DNA of 64,000 bases, from positions 1,377,353 to 1,441,352 of the forward strand of contig NC_011831.1 of NCBI RefSeq assembly GCF_000021945.1, given 5' to 3'. Position numbers and translations under genes: made by a program. Below the pieces are notes generated by a model. It had not been told where the DNA came from and ran no database searches. It saw nothing but the letters and a program-made list of their open reading frames with translations. Below, piece by piece: positions 37,144-45,676 of the stretch (its first letter is position 1; each line of letters starts with the position of its first letter). The stretch comes from Chloroflexus aggregans DSM 9485. GTDB lineage: Bacteria > Chloroflexota > Chloroflexia > Chloroflexales > Chloroflexaceae.

Positions 37144-37191
37144 CACCGTATGATTGCACGCGCCGCACGACTGTGCGGCGCTTCGACCGTT

Positions 37192-37605
37192 TTACGGACC
37201 AACCACCATCGGGTAACCGGCTGCGGCCCATGCCCGCATCCCACCGGCAACGTTGATCACCTCAAATCCACGCGATCGCAACAGATCACACGCTGCCGCA
37301 CTCCGATTCCCCGACCGACAGATGCAAACAATCGGTTTGTCGGTCGGTAGTTCGCTCAAACGCTGTTCCAACTCTTGGAGCGGGATAAGCGTTGATTGGG
37401 CGATCCGGCCATCTTGGACAAATTCCTGCGGCGTGCGTACATCGAGCAGGAAGAAGTTTTCTTGCCGGTCTAGCATGGTTTTCAAGCGGGCAACGTTGAT
37501 CTCAGCCGGCAACTTTGTGGCCGGCGATGTGGTTGTTGCTGCTGTACCACAAGCAGTGAGGACAATGGTCGTCATCAGCAAGAGAGCTAATCCAAAGCGT
37601 TGCAT
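37192..37605 (-). CDS. Rhodanese-domain lipoprotein
   Basis: A 137-residue protein: a lipoprotein signal with lipobox VLTAC (cysteine 19), a short Thr/Ser-rich linker, then one rhodanese domain with active-site loop CRSGNRS. Rhodaneses transfer sulfane sulfur via a cysteine persulfide; the signal places this one outside the cytoplasmic membrane. It is the last gene of the sulfur cluster, separated from the SulP gene by a spacer with a palindrome. The ATG 37605 is chosen since only this start gives a signal peptide. Confidence 0.85.
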   Translation of the reverse strand: MQRFGLALLLMTTIVLTACGTAATTTSPATKLPAEINVARLKTMLDRQENFFLLDVRTPQEFVQDGRIAQSTLIPLQELEQRLSELPTDKPIVCICRSGNRSAAACDLLRSRGFEVINVAGGMRAWAAAGYPMVVGP

Positions 37606-37634
37606 AGTTGTTATCCTTATTCTCAAAGGCGATT

Positions 37635-37667
37635 GGGTAGGAACACAACGACGCTGTGTCCCTACCC
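37635..37667 (-). terminator. Intercistronic palindrome between SulP and rhodanese lipoprotein genes
   Basis: GGGTAGGAACACA pairs imperfectly with TGTGTCCCTACCC around a short loop. It belongs to the GTAGGG…CCCTAC palindrome type and lies in the 101-bp spacer between two co-directional genes. Confidence 0.4.
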
Positions 37668-37706
37668 ACTGCCAGAGGCCATCTTCCAACGACAACAGAG
37701 CGTCTA

Positions 37707-39473
37707 TCAATCTCGGCAACCCAACGCTAGCATCGCCGAGTGCGTTGTCAGGTGGATGTGATCTTGCCCGATCTTATCGAGCAATTCCGACCGCTTGAGC
37801 CGATCCATGACCGGTCCTTTAATATCGGCCAAATGAAACTCGACACCGGCATCGCGCAGACCATCAATTAAGTTATGGAGAGTATGCAAGGCGCTCGAGT
37901 CGATAAAATTAATGGCCGAACCGATCAACACCAAATGCTTCACCTCAGGTCGTTCAGCCACAATCCGCAATAACGTCTGCTCGAGATAGCGCGTATTGGC
38001 GAAATAGATGCTCTCGTCAACACGGACGGCCACTACGTGCGGCCATGTCTTGACCGGATGACGCTCGACGTTGCGGTAGACTTCACTGTTCCCCAGCCGA
38101 CCAACGATGGCAATATGCGGACGGCTAGTACGCCAGAGGTAAAGAATGAGCGCCGAAGCGACGCCGGCAAAGATACCGGTCTCAATCCCAAGAGCCAGCA
38201 CCGCCACAAACGTAATAAGCCATGTAAAGGCATCCCCGCGATTAGTGCGCCAGATTTGCTGCGGCTCATGCAGATCAACCAGCCCGATGACGGCTACGAT
38301 CACGGTTGCCGCCAACACTGCCTGCGGTAGGTAATAGAAGACCGACGTAAAGAAGAGCAGGATCAGCGCAATCATGGCGGCAGTGATCAACGATGCCAAA
38401 CCGGTGATCGCACCGGCCTGCGCATTGACCACCGAGCGAGCAAACCCACCCGTCACCGGGTAACCGCTAAAAAAGCCGGCCGCAATATTGGCAGCACCAA
38501 GCGCAACCAATTCCTGATCGGGATCAATTGCTTGACGACGCTTGCTGGCCAATGCCTTAGCGACGGCTATCGACTCAACCACACTGACCAACACAATCGT
38601 GAGAGCTGTCGGCAGTAAGGCTTGTGCGTCGGCTATGGTTAAGACAGGTGAGCTAATCGGTGATAGGCCGGGCGGGATCGTCCCTACAACCGCGACACCG
38701 GCAACTTGATCGAGGCGGAATGCTTGTGCCACTAGAATACCAAAAATCACCGCCAACAGTGGCGCACCACTCACGATTAAGGTGACTGCTAGCGGTGATA
38801 ACCCGGCCCGGCGCAACAACGGACGCAGCCCCTGCCGAAAGAAGAGTAACAAACCAATACTTGCCAAACCAATCACCAACGTGGCAACGTTGGTCTGGCT
38901 CAGACCGGCGATTGCTTGTGCAATCGTTTCGTAGATATGTTCACCACCGATCCGATAACCGAGAATATATTTCAATTGACCCACCGCAATAATCAGTGCT
39001 GAGGCACTGGTAAACGCGGCCAACACCGGATGTGAAATGAAGTTAAGGATCACACCCAGTCTGAATATCCCCAAAGCCAATTTGATCGCACCAACCATAA
39101 AGGCCAGCAAGAGCACCAACTGAAAATAGCGCTCAGTACCCGGCACAGCCAACGCACTCACCCCGTTGAACACGAGGAGGGACGTGATCGCGACCGGACC
39201 TACCGAAAGTTGACCTGAGGTACCGAGGAGGGCGTAGACAATCAGTGGCGCGACCGATGCGTACAGACCAACCTGCGGTGGAAGACCGGCCAACTGGGCG
39301 TAAGCCATGCTCTGCGGAATGAGCATAATGGCGGTAACGATTCCCGCCACTATGTCGCTAGGCAGATGCTCGAGCCGGTAGGTACGTAACCAGTTCAGGA
39401 ATGGCAGGTAGCGTGTAATCATCATCAGCAACGCTGCCTGCACTCCCGGTTGGCGCGCAGAAACGGGCATCAT
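37707..39473 (-). CDS. SulP-family anion (sulfate) transporter with STAS domain
   Basis: A 588-residue permease with about 10-12 membrane spans and a C-terminal cytoplasmic STAS domain. The SulP signatures are clear: PSDIVAGIVTAIMLIPQSMAYAQLAG near the N-terminus (positions 38-63) and a GFFSGYPVTGGFARS segment in the membrane core. The STAS part has VDESIYFANTRYLEQ and the INFIDSSALHTL loop. Substrate may be sulfate, bicarbonate or another anion; the rhodanese-rich neighbourhood favours a sulfur oxyanion. ATG 39473 follows GGGGAG. The upstream gene ends only 11 bp away, so they are co-transcribed. Confidence 0.9.
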   Translation of the reverse strand: MMPVSARQPGVQAALLMMITRYLPFLNWLRTYRLEHLPSDIVAGIVTAIMLIPQSMAYAQLAGLPPQVGLYASVAPLIVYALLGTSGQLSVGPVAITSLLVFNGVSALAVPGTERYFQLVLLLAFMVGAIKLALGIFRLGVILNFISHPVLAAFTSASALIIAVGQLKYILGYRIGGEHIYETIAQAIAGLSQTNVATLVIGLASIGLLLFFRQGLRPLLRRAGLSPLAVTLIVSGAPLLAVIFGILVAQAFRLDQVAGVAVVGTIPPGLSPISSPVLTIADAQALLPTALTIVLVSVVESIAVAKALASKRRQAIDPDQELVALGAANIAAGFFSGYPVTGGFARSVVNAQAGAITGLASLITAAMIALILLFFTSVFYYLPQAVLAATVIVAVIGLVDLHEPQQIWRTNRGDAFTWLITFVAVLALGIETGIFAGVASALILYLWRTSRPHIAIVGRLGNSEVYRNVERHPVKTWPHVVAVRVDESIYFANTRYLEQTLLRIVAERPEVKHLVLIGSAINFIDSSALHTLHNLIDGLRDAGVEFHLADIKGPVMDRLKRSELLDKIGQDHIHLTTHSAMLALGCRD

Positions 39474-39484
39474 ACCCTCTCCCC

Positions 39485-39979
39485 TTACCTCTGCATGCCG
39501 CTCCGCTCAAAGAAATCGTCGGCGCAGAACTCAAAAGTTGCCATTGCCTCATCATCGTAACCGGCAGCGCGTAGTTCGGCCTCAGCCTGTTCGCGCGTCC
39601 AACCCTGATGCACGATCCGATAGAGCATCCAAATCAGACCGACGCGGGTGGCACTGCGGCAATGAAACACCAGCTTACCGGTTTCCGGAGCTTCGACAAT
39701 CCGAGCAAACTCGGCCAGATGCTCCGGCTCCAATTCGTAGGCCGGCCATGGTACGTGAATGTAGTGTAAACCGGCAGCACGAGCGTTAGCTGCTTGCACG
39801 GCTGCCCGTTCGGGATCACTGCGAATATTCAAGACAGTTTTGTAACCCGCTGCCACAAAACGTTGCCAATCTTCTGGCTGTGGCTGCGCTGCCAGCAATA
39901 CCCGATCGGTAACAGCATAGCTGCGCAGCGGTGCGATCTCAGTTTGGTGCTGTAAGGCATTGCAAAGTTGATCCTGCAT
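39485..39979 (-). CDS. BLH-type phosphatase/sulfurtransferase-like protein (DUF442-like)
   Basis: A 164-residue protein resembling the beta-lactamase-hydrolase-like (DUF442/TIGR01244) family: an early VTDRVLLAAQPQPEDWQ segment, VLNIRSDPE, then the active-site loop FHCRSATRVG. The loop is C-X4-R, closer to a rhodanese CRSGTR loop than to the C-X5-R of true tyrosine phosphatases; the usual glycine is alanine. In other bacteria these proteins are fused to or beside persulfide dioxygenases and rhodaneses, matching this operon. It is translated just before the SulP gene. Confidence 0.75.
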   Translation of the reverse strand: MQDQLCNALQHQTEIAPLRSYAVTDRVLLAAQPQPEDWQRFVAAGYKTVLNIRSDPERAAVQAANARAAGLHYIHVPWPAYELEPEHLAEFARIVEAPETGKLVFHCRSATRVGLIWMLYRIVHQGWTREQAEAELRAAGYDDEAMATFEFCADDFFERSGMQR

Positions 39980-40002
39980 AGGTTTTACTTCTCCCCGTAC
40001 AT

Positions 40003-40036
40003 CGCAACGCTCTGCCCAACCGGGTAGAGCGCTGCG
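40003..40036 (-). terminator. Intercistronic hairpin between rhodanese and BLH genes
   Basis: Arms of 11 bp (CGCAACGCTCT with AGAGCGCTGCG, one mismatch) around a 12-nt loop in the 63-bp spacer; no T-tract. Possibly an mRNA-processing or stabilising structure. Confidence 0.35.
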
Positions 40037-40042
40037 ATTCGC

Positions 40043-40408
40043 TTACTGACGATTAATCGGATAGCCGGACCGCTGCCACGCGATCATCCCACCAACCACA
40101 TTCGTCACGTTGGTGAAGCCGTGGCGTTGGAGCATTTCACAAGCCACCTGGCTGCGATTGCCCGACCGGCAAATGCACACAATCGGTTGATCTTTCGGCA
40201 ATTCGTTCATGCGCATTGCCAACATTGGCAGCGGCAGCAAACGTGCGCCGGCCACATGCCCATCGTAAGCAAACTCTTCCGGCTGGCGCACATCAACCAG
40301 CACAATCGGTTCACGTGAGTCCAACTTCGCTTTTAACTCTTGCACCGTCATGGTACCAATTTGATTAGCTTGGGTTTCACGCTGATTGCGAAACAGTTGT
40401 CGAAACAT
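40043..40408 (-). CDS. Single-domain rhodanese
   Basis: A 121-residue rhodanese with a short basic N-terminus and the active-site loop CRSGNRS, identical to that of the lipoprotein rhodanese in this cluster. It ends with the GGMIAWQRSGYP motif typical of the fold. It lacks a signal peptide, so it handles persulfide sulfur in the cytoplasm, probably passing it to the TusA- and DsrE-like proteins encoded just upstream. Start ATG 40408 has AAAGG about 9 bases upstream; the ATG two codons earlier is possible. Confidence 0.88.
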   Translation of the reverse strand: MFRQLFRNQRETQANQIGTMTVQELKAKLDSREPIVLVDVRQPEEFAYDGHVAGARLLPLPMLAMRMNELPKDQPIVCICRSGNRSQVACEMLQRHGFTNVTNVVGGMIAWQRSGYPINRQ

Positions 40409-40432
40409 AGTCATTATCCTTTCACAAGAAAT

Positions 40433-40470
40433 GACGGCGCGCTCGCCTTTGTTCACGTGATCGCGCCGTC
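40433..40470 (-). terminator. Intercistronic hairpin between DsrE-like and rhodanese genes
   Basis: A 9-bp perfect stem (GACGGCGCG with CGCGCCGTC) and 20-nt loop in the 99-bp spacer; no T-tract. One of four such hairpins in the spacers of this cluster. Confidence 0.35.
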
Positions 40471-40507
40471 GTCGATCAATCTCTCATTGCGCCTACATCG
40501 GCTCTTT

Positions 40508-41083
40508 TTAAATGAACAACGTCACTTTCGAACGTGCAGCATCGCCAAGGAACGTTGCGACACCGCCGGTCTCCAAGCCTTCAACCAGCTCTTCATCCTT
40601 GATACCGAGTAATTCACGCGACATGTCGCAGACGACCATGCGCACGCCCAATTCACGAGCCATTGCAAACAATTCTTCCGGCGACGCAACATCGTGTTTC
40701 TTCATCAGGTTGCGGATGATCTGCGCACCGGCCCCGAAGAAGTTCATCTGCGATAGACCCAGCTCACCCAGCTTGCCGGGGAGCATTGCCGTGAAGCCCT
40801 GCTCAAGCAGGTTCTTGCCGCTGAAGACCTTTTGTTTCTTCACTGCACTGATGCCCCAGAAGGTGAAGAACATACTCACTTCGAGACCCATCGAGGCAGC
40901 ACCGGTGGCGATGATGAACGCAGCAATTGCCTTATCCAAATCGCCGGAGAAGACGACCATCGCCAGCCGATCTTCAATCCCCTGCGCCGGCGACTGCTCA
41001 AGTGCGGCGACGCGCTGCTCAAGTTCGGCGATCCGGGCGAGCAGGGCTTGCGTATCAACCGTTTCCGTCATCGGTGTTGTCAT
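40508..41083 (-). CDS. DsrE/DsrF-like sulfur carrier protein (DrsE2 type)
   Basis: A 191-residue protein: a short coiled-coil-like start (ALLARIAELEQRVAALEQ) followed by a DsrE-like domain (MVVFSGDLDKAIAAFIIATG, MGLEVSMFFTFWG) with a cysteine in RMVVCDMSRELLG near the C-terminus. DsrE-type proteins relay sulfane sulfur, often with TusA and rhodanese; those partners flank it here. The hydrophobic FFTFWG segment is typical of this subfamily and is not a membrane span. It lies 49 bp after tusA. Confidence 0.85.
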   Translation of the reverse strand: MTTPMTETVDTQALLARIAELEQRVAALEQSPAQGIEDRLAMVVFSGDLDKAIAAFIIATGAASMGLEVSMFFTFWGISAVKKQKVFSGKNLLEQGFTAMLPGKLGELGLSQMNFFGAGAQIIRNLMKKHDVASPEELFAMARELGVRMVVCDMSRELLGIKDEELVEGLETGGVATFLGDAARSKVTLFI

Positions 41084-41132
41084 TGCTTTTCCTTCCTTAC
41101 GTTACTGTTTCACCTGCCGGAGCAATGCTACG

Positions 41133-41381
41133 TTAGGCCGTGCGGCGCAGATAGTGAATGTACAGCTCCTGTCCGTTCTCTTGCACCGTCTCTTGCGCAA
41201 CAAGCTCAACGTTCTTGGCCGTCTTCACCCAACCCTGAAAATCGGCTACCGAACCACGGTCGGTCGATATTACCTGCAACACCTTACCGACCGGCAATTC
41301 GGTAATCGCCTTGCGGCTCTTGACCAGCGGCATTGGGCACTTCGCCCCTTTAACATCGAGTGTTTGATCAAACTGCGGCAT
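41133..41381 (-). CDS. tusA: TusA-family sulfur carrier protein
   Basis: An 82-residue TusA/SirA-like protein. The persulfide-carrying cysteine lies in the signature KGAKCPMPLVKSRKAI. AAAGGAGGAG precedes the ATG at 41381. TusA proteins accept sulfur from rhodaneses and hand it to DsrE-type carriers or to biosynthetic enzymes; both kinds of partner are its neighbours, so a relay in sulfur trafficking is well supported, with the end acceptor unknown. Confidence 0.9.
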   Translation of the reverse strand: MPQFDQTLDVKGAKCPMPLVKSRKAITELPVGKVLQVISTDRGSVADFQGWVKTAKNVELVAQETVQENGQELYIHYLRRTA

Positions 41382-41405
41382 GTTGTCTCCTCCTTTGTAT
41401 CCATC

Positions 41406-41430
41406 GGCGGTAGCAGCGCAGACTACCGCC
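41406..41430 (-). terminator. Intercistronic hairpin between MBL-rhodanese and tusA genes
   Basis: An 8-bp stem (GGCGGTAG with CTACCGCC) and 9-nt loop in the 67-bp spacer; no T-tract. Confidence 0.35.
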
Positions 41431-41448
41431 ATCACTATCCTTATCCTA

Positions 41449-42636
41449 TCACTTTTCCCCGGACAATGCACAGATATTCTTGCCCAATTCCAATTCGCTC
41501 GCTTTGCCATCGCAGGCTTCTACCAGACCAATGTTCACCCGCTTGATCTCGACGTACTCCGGCGGGAAGACCGGCAGGTGGCTGAGCACGTAGCTCGTGA
41601 ACTCTTCCAGCGTGCGCGGCTTGAGGCTGTCATTCCGCGCCAACACCTGCTTGTACGGCGCGGCAAAGATGCCATTGCCGGCATCCTCCTCAAGGGTGCT
41701 GAAGTGGGCCGGTAGGATCATTGTGTCGTCGGTCAGATGACGTGGCAGCCACTCGAACATGCTGCGGTAGAGGATGGGCGTCCACGCTTCACCCTTACCA
41801 CCCAAATCGGGGCGACCAAACGAGCGCAAGAAGATACCGTCACCGGTGAACAGGTAACGACCACCATCCGGCGTCTCGGCGAGAAAGTTGACCTGGCCGA
41901 GGGTGTGACCCGGATACCAGATGGTTGTGATCCGCACCTGCCCAATTTGGAAGACCTGCCCATCGCGCAACGGCTCATAGGCAATCACCGCCGGTAGCAT
42001 ATCGATGGGGTGAATGGCGTCGTAGGGATGGATGTAGTACGGTGCGCCGGTTTCCTTCGCCAACGCAGGACCACCGCTGATGTGGTCGGCATGGACGTGC
42101 GTGTCGAGAATGGTTGTCAACTTCGCACCGGCGCCTTCGATCAGCTCACGGTAGACATTGGTATGGCGGAGCGGGTCGATGAGCGCGGCCTGTCCATCGC
42201 TGATAATCGCGAAGCTGAGGTCGCCGCGGGCGGGGCGGGCAATCTGCACAATCCGACCCCAAGTGGCGCTCACCACATCGCGCACATCGTAATAGTTCCC
42301 CCAACCGATTGTCCCGTCCGTCACCGAGACGGCACGGTAGCCGTGATTATTCAGGATTTCAGCGACGTACTGCGATGAACCACCCTTGGCACAGATAACG
42401 ATAACCTCTTCAACATCGTTTGGCATACGAGCCAACGCCGCCTCTTCGTCTTCAATAAAGTCGTAGTAGGGCAGATTGAGGGTGCGCAGCGTCGCATGCC
42501 CCTCGATCGGCATACGCTTGAACTCGTCCTCGTTGCGCACGTCGAGAATGAACAACGGTTGTGCGCTCAACAGGCGGGCATACAGTTCGCGGGGAGAAAT
42601 TTCAGTAACAGTCGATTGATCCTGCGTGAACGTCAT
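41449..42636 (-). CDS. Rhodanese-metallo-beta-lactamase fusion (persulfide dioxygenase-like)
   Basis: A 395-residue fusion. Residues 10-120 are a rhodanese domain with active-site loop CAKGGSS. Residues 130-380 are a metallo-beta-lactamase domain with the metal motif THVHADHISG, a further histidine in YPGHTLGQ and an aspartate in LFTGDGIF. The domain order (rhodanese first) differs from the common ETHE1 followed by rhodanese. ETHE1-like members oxidise glutathione or CoA persulfide to sulfite; the exact activity here is unproven. It heads the sulfur operon, whose other genes are carriers, rhodaneses and an anion transporter. Confidence 0.88.
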   Translation of the reverse strand: MTFTQDQSTVTEISPRELYARLLSAQPLFILDVRNEDEFKRMPIEGHATLRTLNLPYYDFIEDEEAALARMPNDVEEVIVICAKGGSSQYVAEILNNHGYRAVSVTDGTIGWGNYYDVRDVVSATWGRIVQIARPARGDLSFAIISDGQAALIDPLRHTNVYRELIEGAGAKLTTILDTHVHADHISGGPALAKETGAPYYIHPYDAIHPIDMLPAVIAYEPLRDGQVFQIGQVRITTIWYPGHTLGQVNFLAETPDGGRYLFTGDGIFLRSFGRPDLGGKGEAWTPILYRSMFEWLPRHLTDDTMILPAHFSTLEEDAGNGIFAAPYKQVLARNDSLKPRTLEEFTSYVLSHLPVFPPEYVEIKRVNIGLVEACDGKASELELGKNICALSGEK

Positions 42637-42726
42637 TGCTTATCAACCCTTTCTGCATTTTTGTGAACCACGGCACTAATTTCAGGTTCGCTTGTAGCAT
42701 ACACTGCAAGCGTTAGAGTCATACGA

Positions 42727-42748
42727 GGGTTTTGTAAGGGTTTGGTAA
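42727..42748. promoter_or_regulatory. Two tandem 11-bp direct repeats in a divergent promoter region
   Basis: GGGTTTTGTAA is followed directly by GGGTTTGGTAA, one mismatch, 91 bp upstream of the MBL-rhodanese start and 88 bp upstream of the thioredoxin-fold gene. The 11-bp spacing is typical of OmpR/PhoB-type regulators that bind one DNA face; no such regulator gene is adjacent, so this is a candidate operator only. Confidence 0.35.
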
Positions 42749-42835
42749 GGAAATGAAGTATTGCTTGATGACCTGCGCATATCGGCAAAATCAGGGTATA
42801 CTGAACAGAAAGACCATTATCACGAAGGAGGTCAT

Positions 42836-43432
42836 ATGGTGCGGCCAATCGTGCCCTTAACCGATAAATTCATCAACGAGTTGGTTCGCCCACGCGGTCC
42901 GGCCAATGTTCCGGCTGTGGGCAGTGAAGCCCCCGACTTTACCCTGCCCTATGCCCAATTTCTCAGCGGCCCGCCTGAAGACCGCGTAGAATACGGACGG
43001 ACGATCACCCTGAGCGCACTGCGCGGACGACCGGTGGTGCTGAACTTGTCCCGGATTTTTAGCGAGCGGGTCTTCTGCCCCAACTGCGCTCCTCACCTTG
43101 CCGCGCTCCGCACGCAGTACAACGAATTTTCCCGCCGGAATGTGCATTTGCTGGTGGTCAGCAGCACCGATCTCGAAACTACCAGCTATGTCGCCGAGGT
43201 GTTACGAGCGCCCTTCCCCATTCTCAGCGATCCCGATTGGAAGGTCTTTACCGGTTACGGTATGGGTTCAGCATTCGGCGCCCCTCTCCCCGGAGTCTTC
43301 ATTATTGACGCACAGGGTATCATTCGCTGGAGCTGGGTTGCACCGTTTTCACCGATCTTCTCGCCTCCGCCTATCGAGGAGCTGACTGCTGTGCTTGATA
43401 GCATCGGGGCAACCCCAACCACAACTGCGTAG
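42836..43432 (+). CDS. Thioredoxin-fold peroxiredoxin/redoxin protein
   Basis: A 198-residue AhpC/TSA-like protein. The core begins VGSEAPDFTLPY, followed by VVLNLSRIFSERVFCPNCAPHL, where the redox site is a CPNC pair, then HLLVVSSTDLE and VFIIDAQGIIRW. The CxxC form resembles redoxin/ResA-like reductants more than a typical 1- or 2-Cys peroxiredoxin with a single peroxidatic cysteine. GAAGGAGG precedes ATG 42836. It is divergent from the sulfur operon across a 199-bp region and may share its regulation; a link to persulfide or thiol stress is inference. Confidence 0.85.
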   Translation: MVRPIVPLTDKFINELVRPRGPANVPAVGSEAPDFTLPYAQFLSGPPEDRVEYGRTITLSALRGRPVVLNLSRIFSERVFCPNCAPHLAALRTQYNEFSRRNVHLLVVSSTDLETTSYVAEVLRAPFPILSDPDWKVFTGYGMGSAFGAPLPGVFIIDAQGIIRWSWVAPFSPIFSPPPIEELTAVLDSIGATPTTTA

Positions 43433-44121
43433 TTTCGCCAAAGACGACTATTCACGCCCGTATTCCGCTCACCGCTACATGGCAACACACGTCCACTTGC
43501 CCACACAGTTCAACCACGGTGCCGTTGGTGGTGAGCGCGGGTTCCGTTGGTATCCTGCTGCTTGTGTCCCGCAATGTGATCGACCTACGCAATATCCATA
43601 GGTTGCAACGTAAACCATGTACCTGTAGCAGCCGCCCTCAATAAGTTCACGCACAGCAACGGTTTGATCGGCATTGAATCGTTCTCAACTGAACGTGCTA
43701 GAAGTGCCTCCACCGAGGTCGGACCTCGCACCGGATCATTCGAGCATGTGGGCATCGAGAACTTTGTCAGGAACTGCTTTTACTTTGCGGATCGAAATGG
43801 CGACCTGTCACCGATTTTGATTGCAGATTTGCTTGAATGGGTTACGTTTCAGGATATTTGACCAAAACGAAAAAACACTTTCCCTGCCCGCTCCGAACTA
43901 GAATGCGGACACACATAAAGTGGAGTGAAGAAGGGGAAAGTTTGGAGGAACGTAATATAGTGTACGCAAGCGGTATCCACCTCATAAAACCGGAGCGACA
44001 ATCACTCCCGCTGATAGCATTCCTGTGAGCAAGTACACTGAACAGAGCCGGCAGTATCACTACGACCCTGTACAGTTACTGCTCACAGATGCTGCCGTTA
44101 CGACCCCGCCGTACCTACGGA
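43433..44121. other. 689-bp stretch with no supportable gene
   Basis: Short open frames of 60-70 codons occur on both strands without ribosome sites or recognisable families. Together with the decayed gene tail at 44122 it looks like a degrading region. No tRNA, array or strong palindrome was seen. Confidence 0.4.
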
Positions 44122-44265
44122 CTATCGGTTGATTAACGGTATATACACGTCACGCCGATTACCGATGGTGAAACTCGTTGCATAGGGTGTGGCCAGCGCA
44201 TTGCCGGCTACATCCTTCACACCAGTTGTTACCAGTTGTTACGGTCACGCGATAAACGGCTGCCG
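44122..44265 (-). pseudogene. Remnant of an Ig-like (Big_5/SbsA-type) surface-protein C-terminus
   Basis: Read on the - strand, the last 33 codons before the stop at 44122 give TTGVKDVAGNALATPYATSF and then TIGNRRDVYIPLINR, the classic end of an SbsA-type bacterial Ig-like domain plus a short C-terminal tail. An exact 10-bp tandem duplication (ACCAGTTGTT twice, 44221-44240) breaks the frame: removing one copy joins it to AAVYRVTV upstream, again fitting the domain. Nothing beyond about 44265 continues the protein. It is a decayed fragment, not a functional gene. Confidence 0.7.
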
Positions 44266-44357
44266 GCACAAACCGTCAGCTTGGGCAAGGAAGGGAACTT
44301 GTACGTGCGCAACCCAACCGGCACGATCGCGCTGCGCTTCCTCAACGCCGATAGCAC

Positions 44358-45620
44358 CTACTGCACAATGAGCACCACATTGAGCAGAATGATAATCGCC
44401 GTGATCACACCGGCAAGGGTTGTCGTCACCCAATGATTGCGCAGACTGCCCATCAAACGGCGTTGGCCGGTAAACCAGACCAGCGGGATCAATGCAAAGG
44501 GTAGTGCAAAGCTCAGCGCTACCTGGCTCAACACCAGCGCTTTAGTCGGATCGATACCGAGCGCAATCACCAGCAAGGCCGGCGCCATCGTGATCACCCG
44601 CCGCAACCAGAGCGGTACTTCCCATTGTAAAAAGCCTTGCATAATCGCTTGACCGGCTAACGTGCCCACCGCCGAAGAAGAAATCCCGGCCACTAGCAGG
44701 GCAATCCCAAAGATCAGACTCGCCGCCGAACCGAGTAACGGCGTTAGACTCTGGTAAGCCCCTTCAATGGTGGCTACATCGTGGAAGCCATGACGATGAA
44801 AGGCCGTCGCAGCCATGATCAACATCGCCGCATTGACAAGACCGGCAATACTGAGCGCGATGGCAATATCGATTAACTCATAGCGGTAAATGGTGCGACG
44901 TTCGGCGTCGGTGCGACCGATAATCCGCCGTTGCGTGAGCGCCGAGTGGAGAAAGATCGCATGCGGCATCACCGTCGCTCCGAGAATGCCTGCCGCAAGG
45001 AGCAAACTATCGCTCCCGGCTAGTTGGGGAACAACGGCGTGAAAACTAACGTCAGCCCAATCAGGACGACCTAACACGAGTTCGGCCACATAACAACCGG
45101 CAACGACGGCCAGTAACGCGGTAATCACTACTTCCAGATGACGAAACCCACGGCGTTCCAGGCTGATGATCAACCACGTGATCACCGCCGTGAGCAAGCC
45201 ACCCCAGAGCAGCGGTAAGCCAAACAGCAACTGAAAGCCGATTGCGGCCCCAATAAACTCGGCAAGATCGGTTGCTATGGCCGCCAGTTCGCTCACTCCC
45301 CACATGAGCCATACTACCGGCATAGGGAAGTGTTCACGGGCTAGTTCGGCTAAACTATGGCCGGTAGCGATGCCGATCTTTGCGGCGAGCGCTTGGATTA
45401 GCATGGCCGATAGGTTGCTGGCAACGACTACCCACAATAGCATTGTGCCGAACCGAGCACCCGCTTGCACGGCGGTAGCAATATTGCCCGGATCAATATA
45501 CGCAATCGACGCCACAAAGGCCGGCCCCAGAAAGGGCAAGAGCCGCACCAACAACCAGCGGCGTGGCTGCGGTACGGCCAGTGTATCGCTAGAGTGGCTC
45601 GCGTAGGTGAGCGATTCCAT
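44358..45620 (-). CDS. mntH: Nramp-family divalent metal transporter (MntH type)
   Basis: A 420-residue, 11-span proton-coupled Mn2+/Fe2+ importer. The metal-site motifs are intact: DPGNIAT in span 1 and MPHAIFLHS in span 6. I chose ATG 45620 (GGGAG about 10 bases upstream); a GTG 11 codons earlier is an alternative. It is a single-gene unit. An inverted repeat of DtxR/MntR type about 57-72 bp upstream could be the operator for metal repression. Confidence 0.92.
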   Translation of the reverse strand: MESLTYASHSSDTLAVPQPRRWLLVRLLPFLGPAFVASIAYIDPGNIATAVQAGARFGTMLLWVVVASNLSAMLIQALAAKIGIATGHSLAELAREHFPMPVVWLMWGVSELAAIATDLAEFIGAAIGFQLLFGLPLLWGGLLTAVITWLIISLERRGFRHLEVVITALLAVVAGCYVAELVLGRPDWADVSFHAVVPQLAGSDSLLLAAGILGATVMPHAIFLHSALTQRRIIGRTDAERRTIYRYELIDIAIALSIAGLVNAAMLIMAATAFHRHGFHDVATIEGAYQSLTPLLGSAASLIFGIALLVAGISSSAVGTLAGQAIMQGFLQWEVPLWLRRVITMAPALLVIALGIDPTKALVLSQVALSFALPFALIPLVWFTGQRRLMGSLRNHWVTTTLAGVITAIIILLNVVLIVQ

Positions 45621-45676
45621 GTCGCTAAGCTCCCGGCAATCGGTTTTGTACACAGTTAGGTAATTACAAATCTATT

